Shown: positions 48,615-61,547 of the stretch, piece after piece
How positions within the stretch are numbered: position 1 is the first letter of the stretch
Layout of the letters: every line of letters begins with the position of its first letter
DNA from: Rhodospirillales bacterium
Lineage (GTDB): Bacteria; Pseudomonadota; Alphaproteobacteria; Acetobacterales; Acetobacteraceae
Assembly (NCBI GenBank): GCA_028869995.1
Contig: JAGWQN010000116.1
Location: 1-64,000 of the forward strand
Length of the DNA: 64,000 bases
Reading direction: 5' to 3'
Program-made: the position numbers and the translations under genes
The notes under the pieces: generated by a model
What the model saw: only the letters and a program-made list of their open reading frames with translations
Database searches by the model: none
Told to the model about the DNA's origin: nothing

Positions 48615-49481
48615 TCAGGCCCTGATCCGGTTGCGTCGCTCGCCGAGCACCAGGACCACGCCTGCGAGCATGACCACCGAAGCGCCGGCGAACACGGCCG
48701 TGTCCGGCACATTGCCGAACACGAGGTAACCGAGCACGAAGGCCCAGACCAGCGAGACATATTCGACCGTCGCCATCACCGCAGCCGGTGCCTGGCGCAC
48801 CGCCTCGAACAGGATGTACTGACCGAGACCGCCGAACAATCCGATCTCGAGCAGCAGCAGCCATTCGAGGCCGTGCGGCAGGCGGAAATGCCAGAGGCTC
48901 ATCGCCCCGGTCACAGCGAGAAAGACGAGGTTCTGGGCGAAGACCTGCAGCATCGACGTCTCGCGCCGCGCGATCTGGCGCATCAGGATCACCGCCAGCG
49001 CCCACATCGCCGCCGCCGCCAGCACCAGGCCGGTCGAGATCGACACCGGAACGCCGAATGGGTCGCTCGCCACCAGGACACCGGTGAAGCCAATGGCAAC
49101 GCAGGTCCAGCGCAGGGGCGTCACCCGCTCGCCGAGCAGCGGGCGCGCGAGCAACGTCGTGAGCAGGGGCGAGGCGTAGTAAAGCGTGGTGAGCTGTGCG
49201 AGCGAGAGGTGGCGGGCGGCCGTGTAGTAAAGCAGCCAGGCGGTGAGCGTCAGTACGCCCCGGGCAGCGAGCGAGACCTTCATCGTCGAGGCAAACAGCG
49301 CCGGCACCACCCGCCCGCGCGACGCGACCGTAACGCCGATCAGGATCGCGACGCTGCGAAAAAACAGCACCTCCGGCACCGGCAACGCCTCGACCAGCCA
49401 TTTGTTGGTCGCGTCGTGCATCGCGAACAACGAATAGGCGAGCACGCCCAGCAGCATGCCAAGGCCCAGCCGGTCACCCAT
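48615..49481 (-). CDS. EamA/DMT family transporter (RhaT/YdcZ-like drug/metabolite transporter)
   Basis: Ten predicted hydrophobic segments in two EamA repeats (VLTLTAWLLYYTAARHLSLAQLTTLYYASPLLTTLLARPLLGERV; VEYVSLVWAFVLGYLVFG). Confidence 0.9.
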   Translation of the reverse strand: MGDRLGLGMLLGVLAYSLFAMHDATNKWLVEALPVPEVLFFRSVAILIGVTVASRGRVVPALFASTMKVSLAARGVLTLTAWLLYYTAARHLSLAQLTTLYYASPLLTTLLARPLLGERVTPLRWTCVAIGFTGVLVASDPFGVPVSISTGLVLAAAAMWALAVILMRQIARRETSMLQVFAQNLVFLAVTGAMSLWHFRLPHGLEWLLLLEIGLFGGLGQYILFEAVRQAPAAVMATVEYVSLVWAFVLGYLVFGNVPDTAVFAGASVVMLAGVVLVLGERRNRIRA

Positions 49482-49500
49482 GGATCACCCCGCGTGCCGA

Positions 49501-50157
49501 TCAGCCGGCGTGGCGCAACGCCGCGCCGGCCGCGAGCGGGCAGAACGGCGCGCACAGCGCCAGCAGAGCGGCCAGCACCAGGAGCGGAGCGGCATCGGGA
49601 GCCGAGGTACGCGCCGCCTCGGCCGCCAGGGTGCCCATGATCAGGACGGGCGTCGCCAGCGGCAGCACCAGCAAGGGCAGCAGCACACCGCCTCGCCGCG
49701 CGCCGACCACCAGGGCCGCCGCCGTGGTGCCGAGCAGGCTCAGCACCAGGGTTCCCGGCAACAGGCCGAGCAGCAGCACCCGGAACGGCGCCGGGGCGAC
49801 CCCGAACATGATGGCGACAGGCCCGGAGGCCAGCAGCAACGGCAGACCGGTGAGAAGCCAGTGGGCACAGGTCTTGAGCATCGCGACCCCGATCGGCGGC
49901 ACCCCGGAAAGCAGCAGCAGGTCGAGCGTGCCATCCTCGGCATCGGCCCCGAAAAGCCGGTCGAGCGGCAGGATCGCCGCGAGCAGGGCCGCGACCCAGA
50001 TCACGCCCGGACCGATGCGCGCGAGCAGCTTCGGTTCCGGTCCGACGCCGAGCGGGAAGAGCGCGGTGACCACGGCAAAGAACAGCAATGCCGCAACGCT
50101 GTCGGCCGCATGGCGCAGACCGAGTCGCAGCTCGCGGCGCAGCAGCTCGCCGAACAT
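49501..50157 (-). CDS. ccmB: Heme exporter protein CcmB
   Basis: LLRRELRLGLRHAADSVAALLFF, DRLFGADAEDGTLDLLLLSGVP, LGLLPGTLVLSLLGTTAAALVVGARRGGVLLPLLVLPLATPVLI. Confidence 0.93.
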   Translation of the reverse strand: MFGELLRRELRLGLRHAADSVAALLFFAVVTALFPLGVGPEPKLLARIGPGVIWVAALLAAILPLDRLFGADAEDGTLDLLLLSGVPPIGVAMLKTCAHWLLTGLPLLLASGPVAIMFGVAPAPFRVLLLGLLPGTLVLSLLGTTAAALVVGARRGGVLLPLLVLPLATPVLIMGTLAAEAARTSAPDAAPLLVLAALLALCAPFCPLAAGAALRHAG

Positions 50158-50774
50158 CAGCCCACGAGCTCCAGCGTCGCCGCTCCAGGCAGCACGAAAT
50201 CCTGATGTGTCGCCGCGACCACGGCCCCGCCGGCCTCCCGATGCGCCGCCAGCAACGCCTCGAGCCGCGCCAGCGAGGCGGCATCGAGCGCATTGGTTGG
50301 TTCGTCGAGGAGCCAGAGCGGGGCAGCGGACAGCGCCAGGCGCGCCAGCACGGCGCGCCGCCGCTGCCCAGCCGACAAGAACCTCGCGGGAACCGCAACC
50401 AGTGCCTCGAGCCCCATGACGGCCAGCGCCGGCTCGACCCCGCGCCCAGCCGCAACCGCCCAGGGACGCAGGTTTTCGGCCACCGTCAGCCCCGGCTTCA
50501 ACGCATCGAGATGCCCGACATAGGCGATGTGCCGCGACCAGGAGGGGAGATCCTCGAACGGCTCGCCGTCCCAGGCGATGCGCCCCTCGTCGGGCCGCAG
50601 CAGCCCCGCGAGCACGCGCAGAAGGGTCGACTTTCCGGCCCCGTTCGCGCCGCGCAGCACCAGCGCGCCGCCGTGCCCGACACCGCCACTGACGCCGGCG
50701 AGCACCAGCCGTTCGGCCCGCACCGCCGCGATCGCCTCGAAAACCAGCCCGGCCCCCGCCGACTCCGCGCCCAA
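50157..50774 (-). CDS. ccmA: Heme exporter ATP-binding protein CcmA
   Basis: LRGANGAGKSTLLRVLAGLLRPDEG Walker A; LSAGQRRRAVLARLALSAAPLWLLDEPTNALD; ATG overlap with ccmB. Start uncertain (likely TTG). Confidence 0.9.
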   Translation of the reverse strand: MGAESAGAGLVFEAIAAVRAERLVLAGVSGGVGHGGALVLRGANGAGKSTLLRVLAGLLRPDEGRIAWDGEPFEDLPSWSRHIAYVGHLDALKPGLTVAENLRPWAVAAGRGVEPALAVMGLEALVAVPARFLSAGQRRRAVLARLALSAAPLWLLDEPTNALDAASLARLEALLAAHREAGGAVVAATHQDFVLPGAATLELVG

Positions 50775-50899
50775 TGCATGCCCCCGATACCGCCGCCCCT
50801 CATGGACTGAGGAGGCGTGCTGTGGCAAATCGCAGCGCCTGCATGCCCGGCCGCGGCCGGAGCGCGGGGTGGTCAGCGTCACAACGAAAGAGAAGCGCC

Positions 50900-53593
<2,694 letters not shown>

Positions 53594-53599
53594 CCACAC

Positions 53600-53634
53600 C
53601 CCCGGGGCTGGCGTTCGTATTGCCGGCCCCGGGG
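53600..53634 (+). terminator. Strong hairpin after acnA (putative bidirectional terminator)
   Basis: CCCCGGGGCTGGC-gttcgtatt-GCCGGCCCCGGGG: 13-bp stem with one G-U pair, 7 nt after the stop; no U-tract. Confidence 0.6.
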
Positions 53635-53663
53635 ACGCGGCACCGGCGCGGCCGCGCGAGGGC

Positions 53664-54278
53664 TCAGGGCTTCGGCTTCACTCCCGGCGGCATCGTTGCG
53701 GGCGGCATCGCACCGCCCATCATCTGCGGCAGCGTCATCGTCGGGTAGCCGGCCGGCACCGTGAAGTCGCTGGCCGGCAGGGGGCGATAATCGACCTTGA
53801 TCGCCTGCAGGATACCGGGATCGGAGCCGGTCGCGCCGAGGCGGCGGGCGCGCAGCATCACCCCGTCGCTCGTCACGCAGATCTCGCCGTCGCCGTTGGC
53901 ACTGTGGACGTCCCAGACATCGCAGGACATACCGGCAACGCTTGCCGAACCCGCGTGCCTGAAGCCCGACAACGCGCGCTGGTTGATCAGATCACGCAAC
54001 TTCGGCGACTCGGGCAGGCGTACGGCGATGTGCCGGGCCGGGGTCACGATGGTCATTTCGTTCCCGTGCGGCTCGATGATGGCGTAATCGCCCTCGGCCC
54101 CGATGCCGCTCACGCGCATCCGGTCGGCCGAAACACCGAACTCGACCGTCAACTGGTGGTTGTTCGCGTCCTGGTATGTGACGGTGACATCGCGGGTGGG
54201 GAACGTCCGTGGCCTGGTCTGCGCCCATGCGGGCGCCACCATGAGCAGCGAGAGGCAGGCGGTTGCGAAATGGCGCAT
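53664..54278 (-). CDS. Secreted protein of unknown function (DUF4412-like)
   Basis: Signal peptide MRHFATACLSLLMVAPAWAQ; beta-rich body with SVAGMSCDVWDVHSANGDGEICVTSDGVMLRARR, resembling DUF4412-type secreted proteins. Confidence 0.6.
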   Translation of the reverse strand: MRHFATACLSLLMVAPAWAQTRPRTFPTRDVTVTYQDANNHQLTVEFGVSADRMRVSGIGAEGDYAIIEPHGNEMTIVTPARHIAVRLPESPKLRDLINQRALSGFRHAGSASVAGMSCDVWDVHSANGDGEICVTSDGVMLRARRLGATGSDPGILQAIKVDYRPLPASDFTVPAGYPTMTLPQMMGGAMPPATMPPGVKPKP

Positions 54279-54326
54279 CGGCTTCTCTCCCTTGGGTTGT
54301 TCAAACCTCGGCGCGCCGGCCCTGTG

Positions 54327-55052
54327 TCATGATGCGGGCGACACGACCCGGCGCCATCGCGCCATCTCCTCGGCGAGGCGTTCGGCCGGCGGATCCCCCG
54401 GCCAGCGCGCCGGCGTCGCCAGCGCGATGTCCAACAGGTGGTGATACGCCTCGCGCGGTATCGTGATCGAGCCGAACTGGGCCAGGTGATCGGTCACGAA
54501 TTGGGTGTCGAGCAGGACGAACCCGCCGAGCCGCAGGCGCGCGACGAGGTGCACCAAGGCCACTTTCGAGGCGTCGGTCGCGTGGCTGAACATGCTTTCG
54601 CCGAAAAAGGCGCCGCCGATCGCCACGCCGTAAAGCCCGCCAACCAGGTGCCCGCCAGCCAGCACCTCGATGCTGTGCGCATGCCCGAGCGCGGCCAGCC
54701 TGTTGAAGACACTCTCGATGTCGTCGTTGATCCAGGTTCCCGCCCGGCCCGGTGCCGGGGCCGCGCACGCGGCGATGACCGCGGCGAAATCGCCGTCCGA
54801 CCGCACCGTGAAGCCGCCGTTCCGCACCTTGCGCGCCAGCCGCGCCGGCAGGTGGAAACCCTCGAGGGGGATGATGCCCCGCTCGAGGGGATCGAGCCAC
54901 TCGAGCTCGGCGCTGGTCCGCGATGGCGCCATCGGGAACAGGCCGGCGCGATAAGCCCGCAGCATCAACTCGGGCGTGAGAAGCAGACGGCGCCGGCTGA
55001 TCGATCGGTACGACACGCGACGAGCATGCGCCGGCGCGGCGGCGATCGCCAC
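54327..55052 (-). CDS. aat: Leucyl/phenylalanyl-tRNA-protein transferase
   Basis: LMLRAYRAGLFPMA, WINDDIESVFNRLAALGHAHSIEV, GGLYGVAIGGAFFGESMFSHATDASKVALVHLVARL, LLDTQFVTDHLAQFGSITIPREAY. Confidence 0.96.
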   Translation of the reverse strand: MAIAAAPAHARRVSYRSISRRRLLLTPELMLRAYRAGLFPMAPSRTSAELEWLDPLERGIIPLEGFHLPARLARKVRNGGFTVRSDGDFAAVIAACAAPAPGRAGTWINDDIESVFNRLAALGHAHSIEVLAGGHLVGGLYGVAIGGAFFGESMFSHATDASKVALVHLVARLRLGGFVLLDTQFVTDHLAQFGSITIPREAYHHLLDIALATPARWPGDPPAERLAEEMARWRRVVSPAS

Positions 55053-55823
55053 TTATTTCAATCGTGGCCCGGTCGCGGGGACGGTGTCGGCGGCCAGCAC
55101 GGCCGGCGCGCTCGCACCGATATCCTGTGCGATCTCGCGCGCCACCTCGCGGGCCAGCGCCGCGTAGCCGCCATCGGCCATATGCAACCCGTCGGGTGCC
55201 ATCAGCGACGTGGCGGGGATCGTTCCCGCCGCGAGCCAGTGCTGCATCAGCTCGTAGCGCGGGATGACGGGGACGCCGAATTCCCGGCCCAGCTTGCGCA
55301 GCGCGTCGCGATACGCGCGTGAGCCGCCGGCTCGATGCAGCACGGGTGAGACCTGCGGCTCCATCAGCATGGTGTCGATGCCCGCCCGGCGCAGCGCCAC
55401 CAATCCAGCCCGCGTCTCGGCGATGAAGCGCCGCACCGGGACGTGACGCAGCGGATCGTTGCTGCCGGTCTGCCAGATGACCAGCGCAGGGTGCTGCGGG
55501 ATCACCTGGCGCAACAGGCGTGGCAGCATGTTATCCGCATCCTGCCCACCGATACCTTCGTTACGCACCACCACGCGCACCGGCAGGCGCGCCGCCAGCA
55601 GGCGCTCAAGGCGTTGCGGATAGGCGTGGGAAGGGTCGCTCGCGCCGATCCCCTCGGTCGAGGAGGAACCGAAGGCGACGATCAGCAGCGACCCCCGCCG
55701 TGCCAGACGCGCCGCGCAGTGGCGCAGCGGCGTATCGGCATGCGCCGAGGGAATCGCGGCGGCGATCAGCAGCGCTCCGATCGCCGCGCCGATGCTCCGA
55801 CGTGCCTCACGAACCACGGACAT
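55053..55823 (-). CDS. SGNH/GDSL hydrolase family protein, secreted
   Basis: Signal-like N-terminus; block I VAFGSSSTEGIG, block III QTGSNDPLRH, block V APDGLHMADGGYAALA. Confidence 0.87.
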   Translation of the reverse strand: MSVVREARRSIGAAIGALLIAAAIPSAHADTPLRHCAARLARRGSLLIVAFGSSSTEGIGASDPSHAYPQRLERLLAARLPVRVVVRNEGIGGQDADNMLPRLLRQVIPQHPALVIWQTGSNDPLRHVPVRRFIAETRAGLVALRRAGIDTMLMEPQVSPVLHRAGGSRAYRDALRKLGREFGVPVIPRYELMQHWLAAGTIPATSLMAPDGLHMADGGYAALAREVAREIAQDIGASAPAVLAADTVPATGPRLK

Positions 55824-55885
55824 GCCAAGTGCCTACCACGAAGCGGGGTCCCGGGAAAGCACGCTCCACCGGGCCGGTGCGCCCG

Positions 55886-56992
55886 TTACGCGGCCAGCCG
55901 GTGCGCGAGCTTCTCGCGGGACCGCCGGTCGAGCCAAGCGGCCAGGGCGATCATCACGGCGAAACCGCCGGCGTTGACAAGAAGCTGGGCCACGAGGCCG
56001 GGGCCGAACGTGGTGAAGGCCAGCCGCCCGAACAGCGAAAGCAGCGTGCCCGCCGAGAACACCTCCAGCGAGTGTCGCCCGCACAGGGCCAATGGACGCA
56101 GCAGCCAATGGTCCTGCACCGCGCTGAACCGGTCGGAGGACAGAGCCAGCAACATCACCGCCGCAACGTCGAGGATGCGGCGGGGGTCGAGCGTGCTCTT
56201 GTCCGGCGCGACGACGATGAGGGGATGCCAGGTAGACCAGCCCCATTCGCGCCACGGGGCCACGGCCAGCAAAGCATAGAGCAGGTAGGCAACCGCCACG
56301 GCCCGCAGCGGCCACCACCGCGGCAGCGAGAATCCTCCCCTGCGGTGCTGCACCGCCAGCGCCATGCCCAGCGCGAACAGGAACTGCCACGCCAGCGGAT
56401 GGAAGAACCAGCCATCATTCGACGGCCCGGCATCGATGTTGAGCCACGGATAAAGCTGAGCCACCCGCCAGAGCACAAGGGAAGGCAGCAACAACGCGGC
56501 CGGCGACAGCCGCCACAACGCCTGCATCAGCGGGAAGCTACCCAGCAGAACGATGTATAGTGGCAAAATGTCGAGAAACGTCGGGAGCTGCGCGAACCTT
56601 ACGGCGCGGCGAATGCCGTGCAGCCCGGCCGGCCGCGACGGCTCAATGCCCAGGAACTCGGTGCCGAAATAATGCGCCCAGAGTGCCACGATCACGAATG
56701 TTGCCAGCAGCAGCAGCACTTCCGCGGCATAAAGCTGCAGGCACCGCAGCGCCACGCGAACCACGCCGGAGCGCAGGCCCTGCTCCTCGAAGATCCGGCC
56801 ATAGGCCAGCATGCTCGACAGCCCGGCGAGGAGCACAAAGACCTCGGCAGCATCCGAAAACCCGAAATTACGCAGGGTGACGCTGCTAACCAGGTTGTTG
56901 CCGATATGATCGACGAAGATCATCAGCAGCGACGCGCCGCGCATGATGTCGATGCGGCCATCGCGGCGGCGGCGCGGCGTGGCCCCGCTCAT
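55886..56992 (-). CDS. opgC: OpgC-like membrane acyltransferase
   Basis: RDGRIDIMRGASLLMIFVDHIGNN, RNFGFSDAAEVFVLLAGLSSMLAYGR, FLDILPLYIVLL, C-terminal LLRPLALCGRHSLEVFSAGTLLSLFGRL; OpgC_C family. Confidence 0.9.
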   Translation of the reverse strand: MSGATPRRRRDGRIDIMRGASLLMIFVDHIGNNLVSSVTLRNFGFSDAAEVFVLLAGLSSMLAYGRIFEEQGLRSGVVRVALRCLQLYAAEVLLLLATFVIVALWAHYFGTEFLGIEPSRPAGLHGIRRAVRFAQLPTFLDILPLYIVLLGSFPLMQALWRLSPAALLLPSLVLWRVAQLYPWLNIDAGPSNDGWFFHPLAWQFLFALGMALAVQHRRGGFSLPRWWPLRAVAVAYLLYALLAVAPWREWGWSTWHPLIVVAPDKSTLDPRRILDVAAVMLLALSSDRFSAVQDHWLLRPLALCGRHSLEVFSAGTLLSLFGRLAFTTFGPGLVAQLLVNAGGFAVMIALAAWLDRRSREKLAHRLAA

Positions 56993-57006
56993 GCTGTGCC
57001 CTCCTG

Positions 57007-58347
<1,341 letters not shown>

Positions 58348-58351
58348 GCGC

Positions 58352-58804
58352 CTATTCGATGATCAGCAACGGCTGATCATACTCGACCGGCGCGCCGGAG
58401 GCGACCAGCACCCGTGTCACGGTGCCGGCGCGAGGCGCCTTGATCTGGTTGAACGTCTTCATGGCCTCGATCAGCAGCAGCGTTTGCCCCGCCGCCACGC
58501 TCTGGCCCGGCGCGACATAGGGCACCGCTCCCGGTTCCGGCGAGAGATAGGCGACCCCCACCATGGGACTGCGCACCGCGCCGGGATGCACCGCATCATC
58601 GGCCGGACCCGGTGCGGCGGCCGGCGCGGGTGGCGCGGCGGGCGCCATCGCCGGGGCCACCATCGACGCTGCGACCGGCGCAGGCGCCCGAGCCACCCGC
58701 ACCCGTCCCCCCTCGCCCTCGATCTCGATCTCGGTGAGGCCCGTCTCCGTCAGGATCGCGGCCAGCGCGCGTACCGCGTCCGCGTCGAATGCCGGGAGCT
58801 TCAT
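58352..58804 (-). CDS. accB: Acetyl-CoA carboxylase biotin carboxyl carrier protein
   Basis: [48 protein letters not shown] (biotinylation EAMK). Confidence 0.96.
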   Translation of the reverse strand: MKLPAFDADAVRALAAILTETGLTEIEIEGEGGRVRVARAPAPVAASMVAPAMAPAAPPAPAAAPGPADDAVHPGAVRSPMVGVAYLSPEPGAVPYVAPGQSVAAGQTLLLIEAMKTFNQIKAPRAGTVTRVLVASGAPVEYDQPLLIIE

Positions 58805-59253
58805 TCCTGATCCTCCAGCAGTTCGGCCATCGCCTCGATGGCGAGGGCATAGCCGGTCACGCCCAGCCCGGCGATCACGCCCGTTGCCGCCTTGGAGACG
58901 TAGGAGTGCTGCCGGAACTCCTCGCGGCGGTGGATGTTGGTGATATGCACCTCGATCACCGGCAGATCGCAGGCCAGAAGCGCATCGAGCAGCGCGATCG
59001 ACGTCGTGGTGAAGGCCGCCGGGTTGATGACGATGCCCTGCGCCATCATGCGGGCCTCCTGGACCCAGGTAACCAGCTCGCCCTCGTGGTTGGTCTGGCG
59101 GAACTCGATCGCGACCCCACACTGATCCGCCCGCTCCGCACACAGCGCCTCGACATCGTCGAGCGTCGCACGGCCATAGATCTGTGGCTGCCGCTGACCC
59201 AGCAAGTTGAGGTTGGGCCCGTTCAGCACATAGACGAGAGGACGGTCTGCCAT
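58801..59253 (-). CDS. aroQ: 3-dehydroquinate dehydratase, type II
   Basis: [88 protein letters not shown]. Confidence 0.97.
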   Translation of the reverse strand: MADRPLVYVLNGPNLNLLGQRQPQIYGRATLDDVEALCAERADQCGVAIEFRQTNHEGELVTWVQEARMMAQGIVINPAAFTTTSIALLDALLACDLPVIEVHITNIHRREEFRQHSYVSKAATGVIAGLGVTGYALAIEAMAELLEDQE

Positions 59254-59315
59254 GCGCGGGCGGTAGCATGGCCCGCGCGTCGCGCCAACTGCGCCGGAAG
59301 GCGCCGCCACCGGGC

Positions 59316-59332
59316 GCCCCCTTGGCGGGGGC
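59316..59332 (+). repeat. GC hairpin in the aroQ/thiS intergenic region
   Basis: GCCCCC-ttggc-GGGGGC; no THI-box sequence nearby. Confidence 0.35.
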
Positions 59333-59357
59333 CGCCTCTCCCGCCCATATTGCCGCC

Positions 59358-59576
59358 ATGGATACGGCGACCCGTCTTGCAATCGACCTCAACGGCGAGG
59401 AGCGCGTCTTCGACGGACCGCTCAGCATCGCCGGGCTGCTCGAAGGCCTGGGGCTCGACGCGCGCAAGGTCGCGATCGAGCGCAACAAGACCATCGTCCG
59501 CCGGGCACACTATGCCGCGACCTGGCTCGAGCCCGGCGATACGGTCGAGATTGTTCACTTCATCGGAGGCGGATGA
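59358..59576 (+). CDS. thiS: Sulfur carrier protein ThiS
   Basis: [43 protein letters not shown]-terminal [13 protein letters not shown] (diglycine end). Confidence 0.95.
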   Translation: MDTATRLAIDLNGEERVFDGPLSIAGLLEGLGLDARKVAIERNKTIVRRAHYAATWLEPGDTVEIVHFIGGG

Positions 59577-60367
59577 TGGACGGAGCTGCAGCATCCACCG
59601 ACACGTGGAGCGTCGCGGGGCGCCATTTCCGCTCACGCCTCATCGTCGGCACCGGGAAGTACAAGTCGCTGGAGGAGACGGCGGCGGCGATCGAGGCCTC
59701 GGGGGCGGAGATCGTCACCGTGGCGGTGCGGCGCGTCAACCTCTCCGATCCCAAGGCGCCGATGCTGCAGGATTTCGTCGATCCGAAGCGCTACACCTAC
59801 CTGCCCAACACCGCGGGCTGCCACACCGCGGAGGACGCGGTCCGCACGCTGCGCCTTGCCCGCGAGGCGGGTGGCTGGAACCTGGTCAAACTGGAGGTCC
59901 TGGGCCCGCCGCCGCACCTCTATCCCGACATGGCGGCGACGCTCGAAGCCGCCAAGGCGCTGATTGCCGACGGATTCGACGTGATGGTCTACTGCGCCGA
60001 TGACCCGGTGGCGGCCAAGCGCCTGGAGGATCTGGGCTGCGTAGCCATCATGCCGCTCGGCGCCCCGATCGGCTCCGGCCTCGGCATCCAGAACCCGGCG
60101 ATGATCGCCATGATGATCGAGCAGGCAAAGGTGCCCTTGCTGGTCGATGCCGGCGTCGGCACGGCCTCCGATGCCGCGATCGCGATGGAACTCGGCTGCG
60201 ACGCGGTGCTGCTGAACTCCGCGATCGCCCACGCCCGGGACCCGGTGATGATGGCACGCGCGATGAAGGCCGCCGTGGAAGCCGGGCGGCTCAGCTTCCT
60301 GGCGGGGCGGATGCCGCGACGGATGGGGGCCGATCCGTCGAGTCCGCTGGCCGGCCTGATCCGCTGA
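59573..60367 (+). CDS. thiG: Thiazole synthase ThiG
   Basis: [109 protein letters not shown]. Confidence 0.97.
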   Translation: MMDGAAASTDTWSVAGRHFRSRLIVGTGKYKSLEETAAAIEASGAEIVTVAVRRVNLSDPKAPMLQDFVDPKRYTYLPNTAGCHTAEDAVRTLRLAREAGGWNLVKLEVLGPPPHLYPDMAATLEAAKALIADGFDVMVYCADDPVAAKRLEDLGCVAIMPLGAPIGSGLGIQNPAMIAMMIEQAKVPLLVDAGVGTASDAAIAMELGCDAVLLNSAIAHARDPVMMARAMKAAVEAGRLSFLAGRMPRRMGADPSSPLAGLIR

Positions 60368-61208
60368 CCTCGCGCTCCAGCACCGCATTCAGCTCGCCGC
60401 CGGCCAGAGCCGCAAAGGCCGAGACCCAGAACCAGAGCATGATGCCGGCCACCGCCGCGAGCGGGCCGTAGGTCGCGTCGAAGCGCGCCACCTGCGCCAC
60501 GTAGGTCGAGAAGAGTGCGGTGGCCGCCATCCAGCCTGCGGTCGCCGCGAGCGCTCCGGGCAGGACGTGGCGCCGCCCGGTTGGCCGATGGCTGGGGCCG
60601 AACCGGTACAGCGCGCTCAGGACCGCGGCGACGAAGCCCGCCGTCAGTGCCAGGGAGGCGAGGTGGATCAGGGTGCGCGTGTCACCCGGAATGCCCAGGC
60701 CCCTCGCCGCGGCCGGCAGCGCCACCATCAGCGCCAGCCCCAGCACCGCACCGATAACGGCCAGCAACGTCATCGCCGCGGCGGTGATCTGCACGCGCAG
60801 CGTCGAGCGCCGCTCCTCGGCGTCATAGGCGAAGTTCAGGGCTGTCATCAGCGACCCGGTGCCGGTCGTCGCGCTCCAGACCGTGAACAGGGCCGAGATC
60901 GCGACGCCGAGAGAGAGCGAGGAACTGCGATGCGAGACGAGCACGCCAAGCTCCTGCGCGATCATCGTGTAGGCGGGCGGGGGCAGGAACGCCTTCAGGG
61001 TCTCGAGCTGCGGCGCCACCGTGCCGATATCGAAGACAAGACCGTAGATGGAGACGAGCATCGCCAGCGCGGGAAACAGGGCCAGCGTGGCGTAAAAGGC
61101 GCAACCGGCAGCGGCCAGCGACGTGCGGTGCGCCAGCACGCGAGTCACCAGAACGCGTGCCACCTGGGCGGCCAGCAGGTGCCGTGGCCGGCCTGCAGCC
61201 GGTGTCAT
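60291..61208 (-). CDS. YihY/virulence factor BrkB family inner-membrane protein
   Basis: [111 protein letters not shown]. Confidence 0.92.
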   Translation of the reverse strand: MTPAAGRPRHLLAAQVARVLVTRVLAHRTSLAAAGCAFYATLALFPALAMLVSIYGLVFDIGTVAPQLETLKAFLPPPAYTMIAQELGVLVSHRSSSLSLGVAISALFTVWSATTGTGSLMTALNFAYDAEERRSTLRVQITAAAMTLLAVIGAVLGLALMVALPAAARGLGIPGDTRTLIHLASLALTAGFVAAVLSALYRFGPSHRPTGRRHVLPGALAATAGWMAATALFSTYVAQVARFDATYGPLAAVAGIMLWFWVSAFAALAGGELNAVLEREVSGSGRPADSTDRPPSVAASAPPGS

Positions 61209-61362
61209 CGCGATGCCCCTCCTCCTCGCCGTCCTGCCATTCTGATGCTCCGCCACCCGTGGTCCACGGCCCCTCGTTCCATGCCGCGCACGCGAGGCGA
61301 GTGCCATGCAGCCAACCGCTAGCAGGAATTCGTTTGCCGGAAGAGGCTCGACGAAAAAAGCG

Positions 61363-61391
61363 CTTGCAAGGGCGGGGGCTGACTCCTATGT
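61363..61391 (+). promoter_or_regulatory. Putative alphaproteobacterial housekeeping promoter for odc (CTTGCA-N17-CTATGT)
   Basis: Resembles CTTGAC-N17-CTATAT; predicted TSS ~61398, giving a ~150-nt leader. Confidence 0.45.
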
Positions 61392-61499
61392 GCCGCGTCC
61401 ACGCAGCGCGCACGTGCCTCTGGCCCTCGGGTTACGCAACGACGTCAAGCGTTCTGGCAATCGTTTTGTCGCTGGTTCGTTCGACCGTTTCGCAATCTG

Positions 61500-61525
61500 G
61501 GCCCGCCGCCTTGGCCAGGCGGGCC
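61500..61525 (+). promoter_or_regulatory. Attenuator-like hairpin in the odc leader
   Basis: GGCCCGCC-gccttggcca-GGCGGGCC followed by TTTC, 22 nt upstream of the GTG start of the odc-like gene. Confidence 0.5.
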
Positions 61526-61547
61526 TTTCACTTGGAGGCCATCTGCG

